Under the pieces are notes generated by a model. It saw only the letters and a list, made by a program, of their open reading frames with translations, did no database searches and was not told where the DNA came from. From contig NZ_JAYKZX010000003.1 of the NCBI RefSeq assembly GCF_035989265.1, forward strand, positions 496,001 through 560,000: 64,000 nt of DNA. Reading direction: 5' to 3'. The translations under genes and the position numbers were made by a program. The stretch comes from Sphingobium sp. HWE2-09. GTDB lineage: Bacteria; Pseudomonadota; Alphaproteobacteria; Sphingomonadales; Sphingomonadaceae. This document shows, in pieces, positions 56,270-64,000 of the stretch. The number at the start of each line of letters is the position of its first letter. The first letter of the stretch is position 1.

Positions 56270-57178
56270 ATGAAACGCTTCGCCATCGCCGCCGCGCTGT
56301 TGTTCGCCGCGCCTGTCGCCGCGCAGATGCCCATCCCCGTGCCTGCACAAGCCCCCGCCGAACCGAATGCGATCCCGCTCTATCCGGCCATGAACGCACC
56401 CAAGGCCTCCACCGAAAACTGGGTGCGCTTCGGGCAGGATCTGGCGGTGCGCAACGTCACGGTGCCGACTTTGACCCCCGTCCTGCCCGATCCCGCCAAG
56501 GAGACCGGCGCGGCCGTGATCGTTGCGCCCGGCGGTGCGTTCATGCTGCTTTCGATGGAGCATGAGGGCTGGAGCGTGGCGCGATGGCTTGCTGATCATG
56601 GCGTGGCCGCATTCGTGCTCAAATATCGGCTGAACCAGACGCCGCCCGACACGGCCCAGGCCGCCGCCTATATGGGTAAGCGCATGGCGGAGTCGCTGCG
56701 CGATCCGACCGCCGCGCCCGGCATCACCGAACCGCGCGCCACGCTCGACGCCCTAGCCGCGCTCAAGCTGGTGCGCGGCAAGGCCGGGTCATGGGGCATC
56801 GATGCGCGACGGGTCGGCATGATCGGCTTTTCCGCAGGGGCGATGACCACGCTGAACGCTGCTTTGGAAGGGCAGGGGAGCGATCGCCCGGCCTTCATCG
56901 GCTATGTCTATGGTCCGATGCTGGCGCGGGATGTACCCGCCGACGCGCCGCCCATGTTCGCCGCCATCGCCAATGACGACAGCCTGTTTCCCAATCCATC
57001 CTATGGCTTGGTCGAAGCGTGGCGTAGGGCGCACGTGCCGGTCGAACTTCATGCCTATGAACGGGGCAACCATGGGTTTGGCATGGGTAAGCCCGGCACG
57101 ACGACCATGGGCGTGATGCCGCAATTCCTTTCGTGGATGGCAATGCGCGGTTTGCTCGGCAAGTCCCCGGACCAATGA
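56270..57178 (+). CDS. exported alpha/beta hydrolase (acetyl-xylan-esterase-like)
   Basis: A 302-residue exported esterase: signal peptide MKRFAIAAALLFAAPVAAQ, then the BD-FAE/acetyl-xylan-esterase-like fold with APGGAF as oxyanion region (86-91), GFSAG with nucleophile Ser188, Asp237 (NDDSLFP) and His268 (ERGNHGFGMG). Such enzymes deacetylate sugars or cleave aromatic acyl esters from glycosides. It starts 12 bases after the GH1 stop, and its own stop overlaps the start of the next gene (57175), so it is part of the same message. A periplasmic acyl-removing step before or after glycosidase action is likely. Confidence 0.9.
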   Translation: MKRFAIAAALLFAAPVAAQMPIPVPAQAPAEPNAIPLYPAMNAPKASTENWVRFGQDLAVRNVTVPTLTPVLPDPAKETGAAVIVAPGGAFMLLSMEHEGWSVARWLADHGVAAFVLKYRLNQTPPDTAQAAAYMGKRMAESLRDPTAAPGITEPRATLDALAALKLVRGKAGSWGIDARRVGMIGFSAGAMTTLNAALEGQGSDRPAFIGYVYGPMLARDVPADAPPMFAAIANDDSLFPNPSYGLVEAWRRAHVPVELHAYERGNHGFGMGKPGTTTMGVMPQFLSWMAMRGLLGKSPDQ

Positions 57179-57618
57179 CGCATGGAATTTCGATCGGGCG
57201 GGAAGCGGCGATCAGTGTCGTCATCAACGGCGTCCTCAGCCTTGCCTTCTTTTTGGGCGTATTTGGCACCCAATCCCGCTGGTTGTATTGGACGGGGCCT
57301 GACGAACTTGCGCTGGATTTTGTGCCGCAAAGCATGGCGGTCGCATTGATGAGTGCGCTCGTCCCGGCGCTGATCGCACGGCGGCGCTTGGGTAAGCAGC
57401 TGGCGCTGCACCCGATCCTGATCCGCGCTGCACTCTTTGCCTTAGCGGGCGCTATTTTGGGTGGCCTGCTGGCCTTCGCTATCAGCCAGGCAGGGCTTCC
57501 GCCAATCGATTGGGCCAATGCTCTGGCGATCAAGATCGCCTATGGCGGCGCGCTCGGTGCGCTGGTCGCCAGCCTGGCGCTCCGACGGTTGCTTTCGTCG
57601 GCCAAGTCGTTTGCATAA
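57175..57618 (+). CDS. small hydrophobic membrane protein of unknown family
   Basis: A 147-residue protein with about four transmembrane segments (SVVINGVLSLAFFLGVF, SMAVALMSALVPALIA, ALFALAGAILGGLLAFAI, IKIAYGGALGALVASLAL). I recognise no family. The ATG overlaps the previous stop by 4 bases and the next gene follows after 13 bases, so it belongs to the operon. An inner-membrane role alongside uptake or modification of the substrate is possible, but the sequence shows nothing more. Confidence 0.75.
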   Translation: MTHGISIGREAAISVVINGVLSLAFFLGVFGTQSRWLYWTGPDELALDFVPQSMAVALMSALVPALIARRRLGKQLALHPILIRAALFALAGAILGGLLAFAISQAGLPPIDWANALAIKIAYGGALGALVASLALRRLLSSAKSFA

Positions 57619-57631
57619 AAGGATCATGTTG

Positions 57632-60600
57632 ATGAAAGCCCGCACTGCTCGCCTTATCGCCCTGCTGGCCTGTGCGGCGATGGCGACGCCTGGCCTGGCG
57701 GACGAACTGGCCGACGGCTTTCGCAACCCGCCGCAGTCGGCGCGCCCGCGCGTGTGGTGGCACTGGATGAATGGCAATGTCACCAAGGATGGGATCGACA
57801 AGGATCTCGACTGGATGGCGCGCATGGGCATAGGCGGCGTCCAGAATTTCGACGCCAATCTGCAGACGCCCCAGATCGTGCCACAGCGGCTGACCTATAT
57901 GACCGACGGTTGGAAAGACGCCTTCCGTCACGCGGTCCGCACCGCCGATGCCAAGGGGCTGGAGTTTGCCATCGCGGCGTCGCCCGGCTGGAGCGAAACC
58001 GGCGGTCCCTGGGTCAAGCCGCAGGACGCGATGAAGAAGCTGGTGTGGAGCGAAACCGACCTGCGTGGTGGCCAGCGACTGAAAGGCGCGCTGCCTGCGC
58101 CGCCGTCCATCACCGGGCCTTTCCAAAGCGCGAAGTTCAGCGATCCGCTGGCGGGCGGCGGGGCGGCGGACGCGCTACCCAGCTTCTACGCCGATGCGCA
58201 TGTCCTTGCCTATCCGGTCAGCGGCAGCCCTTTGTCGCAACCGCGCATCACCCAAATCGACGGCAGCAGCCTTGCCGTAGCGCCGCTGCTCGACAATGAC
58301 CTGGAAACGGTGGCGCAGATTGCCAAGGGCGATGTCGGCCATCCCGGCGGACTGATCCTCGACTATGGCAGGCCCGTCACCATCCGATCGGCCAGCCTGT
58401 TCGTGCCCCATGCACGGCCGCCCTTCGGCGATCCCGCCTATCGCCCCACGCTGGAGGCAGAAACGGCGCAGGGCTGGCAGGCGGTGGGCCGCTTCGCCCT
58501 CACTGAAGCGTCCACGACGATCGGCTTCGCGCCCGTCACTGCGCGGCGTTTCCGGCTGCTGCTGTCGCCCAACGATGCGCCCAAATCCCCTGGCCTGGGC
58601 GATGGCGCGCCCGGCGCCATGATGATGGATGTCTTCGCGCAGCCGAGCAGCGCCACCTTCGGCATCGGCGACTTCCATCTGTCCGCACAAGCGAAGATCG
58701 ATCAATATGAAGCAAAGGCGGGCTTTGCCATCGTCCCCGATTATAACAGGCTTAGCGAAGGCGCATCGCCGGTTGGACAGGCCATAGATCCGGCCAACGT
58801 CGTTGACCTGACGTATCGCCTCCGCCCCGATGGTACGCTCGACTGGACCGCGCCCAAGGGCAGCGACTGGCGCATCGTGCGCATGGGCTATTCCCTGACC
58901 GGCAAGATGAACCATCCGGCCACACCCGAAGCGACCGGACTGGAGGTCGACAAATATGATGCGGCCGCCGTGCGCCGCTATCTGGAAACCTATCTTGGCC
59001 TGTATCGCGATACGGTGGGCGCGGACTGGATCGGCAAAAAGGGGATACGCGCGCTGCTGACCGATAGTATCGAGGTCGGCGCGTCCAACTGGACCCCGCG
59101 CATGGTCGAGGAATTCAGGGCGCGGCGTGGTTATGATCCGCTGCCCTATCTGCCTGCATTGACCGGCGCGGTGGTCGGATCGGCTGCGCGCAGCGATGCC
59201 TTCCTCCACGATTACCGCCTGACTCTGGCCGATCTGCTGGCCGACGCCCATTATAGCACGGTGGCGAAGGTCGCGCATGAAAACGGCCTGACCGTCTATG
59301 GCGAGGCGCTGGAAAATGGCCGCCCGGTGCTGGGTGACGATCTTTCCATGCGCGCACATACCGATGTGCCGATGGCGGCGATGTGGACCTTCAACCGGGG
59401 GGCTGCGCCGCGTCCGACCTTGATCGGCGATATGAAGGGCGCAGCCTCGGTCGCGCATATCTACGGCCAGAATATCGTTTCGGCCGAATCCATGACATCC
59501 GTCTTTGCGCCCTGGGCTTTCGCACCGTCGGACCTTAAGCGGGTGATCGATCTGGAGTTTGCGTCCGGCGTCAACCGGCCGATCGTCCATACCTCCGTCC
59601 ACCAGCCGGTGGACGATAAGCTGCCGGGGCTCAGCCTGATGATCTTCGGCCAATATTTCAACCGGCACGAAAGCTGGGCGGAGATGGCCAAGCCCTGGGT
59701 CGATTATATGGCGCGCACCGGCTATTTGCTCCAGCAGGGCCGCGATCAAGCCGATGTCGCCTATTTTTATGGCGAGGATGCGCCGATCACGTCGCTCTTC
59801 GAACATGGCGTTCCTGCTGATCTGCCGACCCGTTACGGCTATGATTTCGTCAATGCCGACATCCTGACCCATCGCATGACGGTGGATAAGGGCGAACTGG
59901 TGGCGGGTAACGCCCGTTACCGCGCGCTATATCTGGGCGGATCGAGCCGGGTGATGACGCTGGCGACTTTGCAACGCATTGCCGCGCTCGTGGACGATGG
60001 CGCGACCGTGATCGGCATGGCCCCGGAACGCGCGCCCGGACTTCAGGATGATGCCGCTGCCTTCAAGGCGTTGGCGAGCCGTTTGTGGAGCGGCACTGCG
60101 CGTACCAAGGGGCGCGTGATCGCCAGTCGCGACGCCGAAGCGGCGCTCGCCAGCGTCGGTATCGGACCGGATTTTCGTATAGGCCAAGGCGCTGCTGATG
60201 CGGACTATCGCTTCGTTCACCGCAAACTGGCGGATGGCGACCTTTATTTCGTTAACAATCGCACGGCGAAGGCCGGACGGATCGAGGCGCGATTCCGTGT
60301 TACGGGTAAGCAACCGGAAATCTGGCATGCGATCGACGGGACGGCAGCGCCGCTATCCTATCGGACCGAAGGCAGCGAAACGGTGATCCCGCTGGATGTC
60401 GGCGCGGAAGATGCCTTCTTCATCCTCTTCCGTCGGCCCGCCACAGCATCGTCCGCCACGATTGCGGTCAAGGCTGCCCGTTCAATCGCGACGCTCGACA
60501 ACCCATGGACCGTCCGTTTCCAGCCCGGCCGTGGCGCGCCCGCGCAGATCAAAATGGCAACCCTCAGCCCGCTAAACAGCAATGCCGACCAAGGCGTCCG

Positions 60601-60958
60601 CTATTTCTCCGGCACTACGGCCTATAGCACGCGCTTTGCTTTGCCGAAGGGGGCGAAGGTCGGGGCGTCGCTGTGGCTCGATCTCGGTCAGATCGGCGAC
60701 GTCGCCGAAATACGCGTCAATGGTCAGGTAGCGGGCACCAGTTGGTTCGCGCCGTACAGGATCGACATCGGCAAATTCGTGAAAGCAGGCAGCAATGCGC
60801 TGGAGGTCAAGGTCGCCAATCTGTGGGTCAATCGCCTGATCGGCGATCAGCAACCGGGCGCGCAGAAGATCACCTTCACGGCGGCCCCAACCTATAAACC
60901 TGATGCGCCGCTGCGCCCGTCCGGCCTGATCGGACCGGTGCAGCTTCTGGCCGAATGA
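57632..60958 (+). CDS. GH106 alpha-L-rhamnosidase (RhaM-like)
   Basis: A 1108-residue exported enzyme. The ATG at 57632 has AAGGA eight bases before it; 57626 is too close to that site. The signal peptide ends GLADE. The GH106 opening RPRVWWHWMNGNVTKDGIDKDL (split as PRVWWHWMNGN and TKDGIDKDLDWM) is clear, followed by GLEFAIAASPGWSETGGPWV, GADWIGKKGIRALLTDSIEVG near residues 460-485, and a C-terminal beta-sandwich with LWLDLGQIGDVAEIRVNGQ and APYRIDIGKFVKAGSN. Family members remove alpha-L-rhamnose from flavonoid glycosides, polysaccharides or related compounds. RhaM of Sphingomonas paucimobilis, the founding member, is of similar size. It is the last gene of the block, and it precedes a convergent gene by 3 bases. 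Confidence 0.93.
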   Translation: MKARTARLIALLACAAMATPGLADELADGFRNPPQSARPRVWWHWMNGNVTKDGIDKDLDWMARMGIGGVQNFDANLQTPQIVPQRLTYMTDGWKDAFRHAVRTADAKGLEFAIAASPGWSETGGPWVKPQDAMKKLVWSETDLRGGQRLKGALPAPPSITGPFQSAKFSDPLAGGGAADALPSFYADAHVLAYPVSGSPLSQPRITQIDGSSLAVAPLLDNDLETVAQIAKGDVGHPGGLILDYGRPVTIRSASLFVPHARPPFGDPAYRPTLEAETAQGWQAVGRFALTEASTTIGFAPVTARRFRLLLSPNDAPKSPGLGDGAPGAMMMDVFAQPSSATFGIGDFHLSAQAKIDQYEAKAGFAIVPDYNRLSEGASPVGQAIDPANVVDLTYRLRPDGTLDWTAPKGSDWRIVRMGYSLTGKMNHPATPEATGLEVDKYDAAAVRRYLETYLGLYRDTVGADWIGKKGIRALLTDSIEVGASNWTPRMVEEFRARRGYDPLPYLPALTGAVVGSAARSDAFLHDYRLTLADLLADAHYSTVAKVAHENGLTVYGEALENGRPVLGDDLSMRAHTDVPMAAMWTFNRGAAPRPTLIGDMKGAASVAHIYGQNIVSAESMTSVFAPWAFAPSDLKRVIDLEFASGVNRPIVHTSVHQPVDDKLPGLSLMIFGQYFNRHESWAEMAKPWVDYMARTGYLLQQGRDQADVAYFYGEDAPITSLFEHGVPADLPTRYGYDFVNADILTHRMTVDKGELVAGNARYRALYLGGSSRVMTLATLQRIAALVDDGATVIGMAPERAPGLQDDAAAFKALASRLWSGTARTKGRVIASRDAEAALASVGIGPDFRIGQGAADADYRFVHRKLADGDLYFVNNRTAKAGRIEARFRVTGKQPEIWHAIDGTAAPLSYRTEGSETVIPLDVGAEDAFFILFRRPATASSATIAVKAARSIATLDNPWTVRFQPGRGAPAQIKMATLSPLNSNADQGVRYFSGTTAYSTRFALPKGAKVGASLWLDLGQIGDVAEIRVNGQVAGTSWFAPYRIDIGKFVKAGSNALEVKVANLWVNRLIGDQQPGAQKITFTAAPTYKPDAPLRPSGLIGPVQLLAE

Positions 60959-60961
60959 CCT

Positions 60962-62284
60962 TTAATGATCGAATGTCTCGCCGCCGCGGGTCGGCGGCGG
61001 GCGCTTGACCTTTCGCAGTTGCTTCATTCCCAGAAAGACCGCGACGACAATGGCCGGGATCAAGGCCAGGTCGATCCAGCCGGGCAGATGCCCGCCCTGA
61101 TGCTCGATCGCTTCCTTTAGATAATGCCACAGGCCGAATGCATAATAGCTGATCGCGACGACCGACAAGCCTTCCACCGTATGCTGCAAACGGAGTTGCA
61201 ATCCGGTGCGCCGGTCCATCGACGCCAACAGATCGCGGTTCCGCCGGGCGAGCGCGGTATCGACCCGCGTGCGCAGCATGGCGCTGGTCCAGGCGACGCG
61301 TTGCGACAAATCGTCCAGGCGGCGGCCGAACGCGTCGCAGGTGCGCATCGCGGGCAACAGTCGGCGTTCTGTGAAATCGTCCAGGGATCGATAGCCGCGC
61401 ACCGGCGCGACTTCCAGCCGACGGATGCGGTCGAAGCACAGTTCGGCATAGGCTCGGGTTGCGCTCATGCGATAGCGGGTGCGCGCGACGATGTGCGCGA
61501 GTTCGGCGCTCAACGAAGATAGATCCTCCAGCACCGCATCGGCATCGGCCTGCGGCTGCGCCACGCGCGCGGTGATCTCCGTCAGCCGTTGCTCCAGTGT
61601 CGCCAGAATGGGCGTCGCCTGTTGCGCTTCGGGCAGGCCCAGCAGCGCGATCTTGCGATAATTGCCCAATTCCTGAAGCCTTTGCACCAGCAGCGCGGCT
61701 TCCGCGCCCTGCAGTCCGCGGTCCTGGATCAGCAAGCGGCCAAAGCCATTGTCATGGAGCCGAAAATCGCACCAGATGCGCGCGCGCCCTTGCGCGATGT
61801 CGGAGATGATGAGGTCGTCAGACGCGAAATGCGCGGCTGTTGTCGCGGCGGACGGTTCGTCGCCGGTCAGCGCGATCTGGGTCGACCGGATGATCCGTCC
61901 GGGCAATCGGGCGATCCAATGGGCGACGGGTTGGAAAGGGGTCAGGTCGAACGGCGCCCCGTCGCCATCGGCGATGAAACTATAGGTAATGAATTCGCTG
62001 TGCCGCTCCCAGGAAAATCCCAGCAAACCGATGCGGCAGGCGAAGAAGCGGTCGCTCGCGTCGGGCGAAGGGATTTCGGGAGGGAGTAGGTCGCGCAGGG
62101 CGACCACGCTGTCCTGTGCTTCGGCGTCATCGACGATCATCATGAATTGCACGATGCGAGCCGGCGTATCCAGTCGTGGCATTTTGCGCACATGCATCTC
62201 ACGCGAAAGCGATGCCCGCAGAGGATGACTGCGCTGCGAGAGGTCGGGAAAGAGGCTCGCGCCTACTTGCGTGTCTGCGCCCAT
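60962..62284 (-). CDS. DUF3422 membrane-anchored protein
   Basis: A 440-residue protein of family DUF3422. LFPDLSQRSHPLRASLSREMHVRKMPRL (split as HPLRASLSREMHVRK), GFSWERHSEFITYSF near residue 90, and the helical middle with LSSLSAELAHIVARTRYRMSATRAYAE match. The coiled part VDTALARRNRDLLASMDRRTGLQLRLQHTVEGLSVVAISYYA leads into two transmembrane helices near the C-terminus. Function is unknown; DUF3422 is widespread in proteobacteria. It converges on the GH106 gene with a 3-base gap and has no evident link to it. Confidence 0.9.
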   Translation of the reverse strand: MGADTQVGASLFPDLSQRSHPLRASLSREMHVRKMPRLDTPARIVQFMMIVDDAEAQDSVVALRDLLPPEIPSPDASDRFFACRIGLLGFSWERHSEFITYSFIADGDGAPFDLTPFQPVAHWIARLPGRIIRSTQIALTGDEPSAATTAAHFASDDLIISDIAQGRARIWCDFRLHDNGFGRLLIQDRGLQGAEAALLVQRLQELGNYRKIALLGLPEAQQATPILATLEQRLTEITARVAQPQADADAVLEDLSSLSAELAHIVARTRYRMSATRAYAELCFDRIRRLEVAPVRGYRSLDDFTERRLLPAMRTCDAFGRRLDDLSQRVAWTSAMLRTRVDTALARRNRDLLASMDRRTGLQLRLQHTVEGLSVVAISYYAFGLWHYLKEAIEHQGGHLPGWIDLALIPAIVVAVFLGMKQLRKVKRPPPTRGGETFDH

Positions 62285-62358
62285 TGTCGTTGCTTCCCCC
62301 TACGTCCCCTTTTGTCATACTAATGGGGGCGATCTGCAAGGCGGAATTGGTTCGAGAG

Positions 62359-63120
62359 TCAGATACGACGGGCGATCGCTCCTGCGGCCCAGCCCATGCC
62401 GACCGCCATGGCAATCGCCACAAGGCCATAGAGGATGGGCCAATGTTCGGCGGAACTGGCCATGAATTGTTCGAAGCCGGATTTGCGCACCGTGATATCC
62501 CGCACGGCGGCTGCGACTACCCGGCCATCCTGCACAAGGAAGGTTTCGGCGGTATAGTCGCCCACGATCACGCGCGCCGACAGCGGCAGGCGCGCGCGAT
62601 ACAGCACGCCGTCGGTGATTTCGACCGTGCCCGGTCGTTCGACGAACAGGCCGGACCGGTCGCGCAAGTCTATCAGTCCCGCCTGGAAGCGCGACAGTTC
62701 CGCACTTTCGTTAAGGGAGGATGGCGATAGTTGCAGCTTGTCGACCCCCAGTTCGTAGATGGCAGCGGTCCTCTCATCCACGATCCGGTCGATCGGGCGG
62801 GAGGACGCCATCGCATAGAAGCTGGGCGCGGATCGGAAGCGAACGGTGTCGGCATTGACCCATATACCGGCGACCTTCTGCTTTTCGCGCATGGTGATGG
62901 ACTGTTCCGGTCCCTTGAGCACCACCACGATGTCGGCCGGTTTGTCGGGCCGCCGCCCGTCCGGATAGACGATCGCGCCGAACAGCAGCAGGTCGGCGCC
63001 AGTGAAGCTATATTGAATTTCCACGTCGCGCTGCGACACGTCGGGCACGAGGTGCGGCTCATCCGCGCCGCCAAGCAGGATCGCCACGGGCAGGGCGAAC
63101 AAGGCGTACCAACGACGCAT
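62359..63120 (-). CDS. TIGR02186-family membrane protein
   Basis: A 253-residue protein. The ATG at 63120 overlaps the stop of the TauE/SafE gene (63120-63122), so the two are translationally coupled. A signal peptide (RRWYALFALPVAILLGGA) is followed by LVPDVSQRDVEIQYSFTGADLLLFGAI, VVVLKGPEQSITMREKQKVAGIWVN, and a single transmembrane segment at the C-terminus (PILYGLVAIAMAVGMGWAAGA). This is the TIGR02186 (PF09608) pattern, a conserved alphaproteobacterial family that regularly sits next to TauE/SafE permeases. Its role is unknown; an accessory part of the exporter is likely. Confidence 0.9.
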   Translation of the reverse strand: MRRWYALFALPVAILLGGADEPHLVPDVSQRDVEIQYSFTGADLLLFGAIVYPDGRRPDKPADIVVVLKGPEQSITMREKQKVAGIWVNADTVRFRSAPSFYAMASSRPIDRIVDERTAAIYELGVDKLQLSPSSLNESAELSRFQAGLIDLRDRSGLFVERPGTVEITDGVLYRARLPLSARVIVGDYTAETFLVQDGRVVAAAVRDITVRKSGFEQFMASSAEHWPILYGLVAIAMAVGMGWAAGAIARRI

Positions 63121-64000
63121 CAGCGCAGGTCGATCGTATAGATTTCGTCCGGCCGCCACCCCAGCCCCAGCGCCATGCGACCTGCAACCAGCAGCACGAT
63201 CGCGGCGAGCAGGATGCGCAGATATTCGGGCCGGATGGACATGGACAAGCGGGTGCCGATCTGCGCGCCGGTGACGCTGCCGATCAGCAGCAGCAATGCC
63301 AGGACCAGATCGACCGCCTTGGTCGTCATGGCGTGCATCATCGTCGTCGCCATCGTTACGAACAAAATCTGGAACAGGGATGTGCCGACCACCGATTGCG
63401 TGGCCATGCCCAGAAGATAGAGCATCGCGGGCACCAGGATGAAACCACCACCAACGCCCAGCAACATAGTGAGGATGCCGGTCGCTATGCCCAGCAGCAG
63501 CGGTGCCAGCGGCGAGATATACAGGCCCGAACGATAGAAGCGCCAGCGCATCGGCAGGGCGGCGACCAGCGGATGATGCCGCCGCTTGCGGGCCGGGGGG
63601 CGCTTGCCGGTCTTCAACGCGACCAGCGCCTGGATCGATTCCTTTGCCATCAACGCGCCGATGCCGCCCAGCATCAATACGTAAAGAATGCCGATGACCG
63701 TATCGATCTGCCCTATTTGTTGCAGCAGTCGGAAGATGAAGACGCCCAGGCCCGCCCCGATCACCCCGCCTGCGATCAGCACGCCGCCCATGCGGAAATC
63801 CACGGTGCCCCGCGACATATGAGTGAACACGCCCGACACGCTGGCCCCGGTAACCTGCGATGCCGCGGAGGCCGCCGCGACTGTCGGCGGAATGCCATAG
63901 AAGATAAGAAGCGGCGTGGTGAGAAAGCCGCCGCCCACGCCGAACATGCCGGACAGCAGCCCGACGATGCCGCCCAGGCCGATGATGACGAGTGCGTTGA
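63120..64000 (-). CDS. TauE/SafE-family sulfite/anion exporter (partial, start beyond window)
   Basis: At least 292 residues are visible; the 5' end lies past position 64000, and translation is open to the edge (ALVIIGLGGIVGLLSGMFGVGGG). Repeated GxGGGxxxxP motifs (MFGVGGGFLTTPLLIF and LLGVGGGFILVPAMLYLLG) and several hydrophobic helices are those of TauE/SafE (PF01925), which exports sulfite, sulfonates or similar anions. A cytoplasmic loop rich in Arg/Lys (KTGKRPPARKRRHH) lies between the halves. Its stop overlaps the start of the TIGR02186 gene. There may be a link to the sulfatase set in the window through sulfite or sulfate handling, but the distance is 36 kb. Confidence 0.92.
   Translation of the reverse strand, partial: NALVIIGLGGIVGLLSGMFGVGGGFLTTPLLIFYGIPPTVAAASAASQVTGASVSGVFTHMSRGTVDFRMGGVLIAGGVIGAGLGVFIFRLLQQIGQIDTVIGILYVLMLGGIGALMAKESIQALVALKTGKRPPARKRRHHPLVAALPMRWRFYRSGLYISPLAPLLLGIATGILTMLLGVGGGFILVPAMLYLLGMATQSVVGTSLFQILFVTMATTMMHAMTTKAVDLVLALLLLIGSVTGAQIGTRLSMSIRPEYLRILLAAIVLLVAGRMALGLGWRPDEIYTIDLR

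Noticed and set aside
1..64000. CRISPR arrays, rRNA genes, complete insertion sequences or prophage modules
   Set aside because: No regularly spaced direct repeats, rRNA core sequences, transposase-like products or phage structural genes were seen while reading through both strands. The only mobile trace is the integrase remnant.

Overview
The window reads as a chromosomal segment of an alphaproteobacterium of the order Sphingomonadales (Sphingobium / Novosphingobium / Sphingomonas type). The basis is a high GC content, dense long shadow frames, five large TonB-dependent receptors in 64 kb, an ECF-sigma/FecR pair beside a receptor with an STN domain, and an alpha-L-rhamnosidase of family GH106, whose founding member is RhaM of Sphingomonas paucimobilis. 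The genus is an inference and cannot be fixed without a marker gene.

Layout. (1) 1-1990: a tRNA-Gln(TTG) followed by a decayed tyrosine integrase, the edge of an old genomic island, then a convergent AraC-family regulator. (2) 2141-12987: a plus-strand block with an unknown exported protein, a DUF1592-type exported protein with a CxxCH haem motif, a Tat-type DUF1552 protein, a VOC protein, a TonB-dependent receptor, cytochrome c', cytochrome b561, an SDR and a TolB-like propeller. It looks like an uncharacterised envelope redox module. (3) 12992-21090: a 3'-truncated GH78 rhamnosidase remnant, an exported M20 peptidase and its STN-type receptor, divergent from ECF sigma and FecR genes (cell-surface signalling). 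(4) 21091-27254: a decayed GFA-family gene, an exported formylglycine-generating enzyme and its sulfatase, divergent from a second receptor (sulfate-ester use). (5) 27255-35055: a YcaC-type isochorismatase, remnants of pirin, SDR and MDR genes, two LysR regulators, an AhpD-like protein, a DUF1348 protein, a PNPOx/reductase/ferredoxin fusion and a glutathione transferase. (6) 35414-44709: a receptor, an SDR, a decayed glycosidase scrap, a GH5 endoglycoceramidase-like enzyme, a DUF3667 membrane protein and a lipoprotein that joins an HExxH protease-like domain to a TPM domain. (7) 44780-60958: about 16 kb on one strand with mostly tiny gaps or 4-base overlaps: PLP dehydratase, LysR, amidohydrolase, FAD hydroxylase, GlcG-like protein, extradiol (VOC) dioxygenase, FAH-type hydrolase, receptor, esterase, GH1 beta-glucosidase, second esterase, small membrane protein and GH106 alpha-L-rhamnosidase. 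(8) 60962-64000, minus strand: DUF3422, TIGR02186 and TauE/SafE proteins; the last runs off the window.

The most interesting system is block 7. It combines export-signalled enzymes that would strip rhamnose and glucose with an outer-membrane receptor and a cytoplasmic hydroxylase / ring-cleavage / hydrolase series. The simplest reading is uptake and complete catabolism of a rhamnosyl-glucosylated aromatic compound such as a flavonoid glycoside. Block 2 is the second candidate. A further theme is decay: at least seven gene remnants (integrase, GH78, GFA, pirin, SDR, MDR and a TIM-barrel glycosidase), so the region has lost and gained genes repeatedly. No CRISPR array, rRNA or complete insertion sequence was seen.
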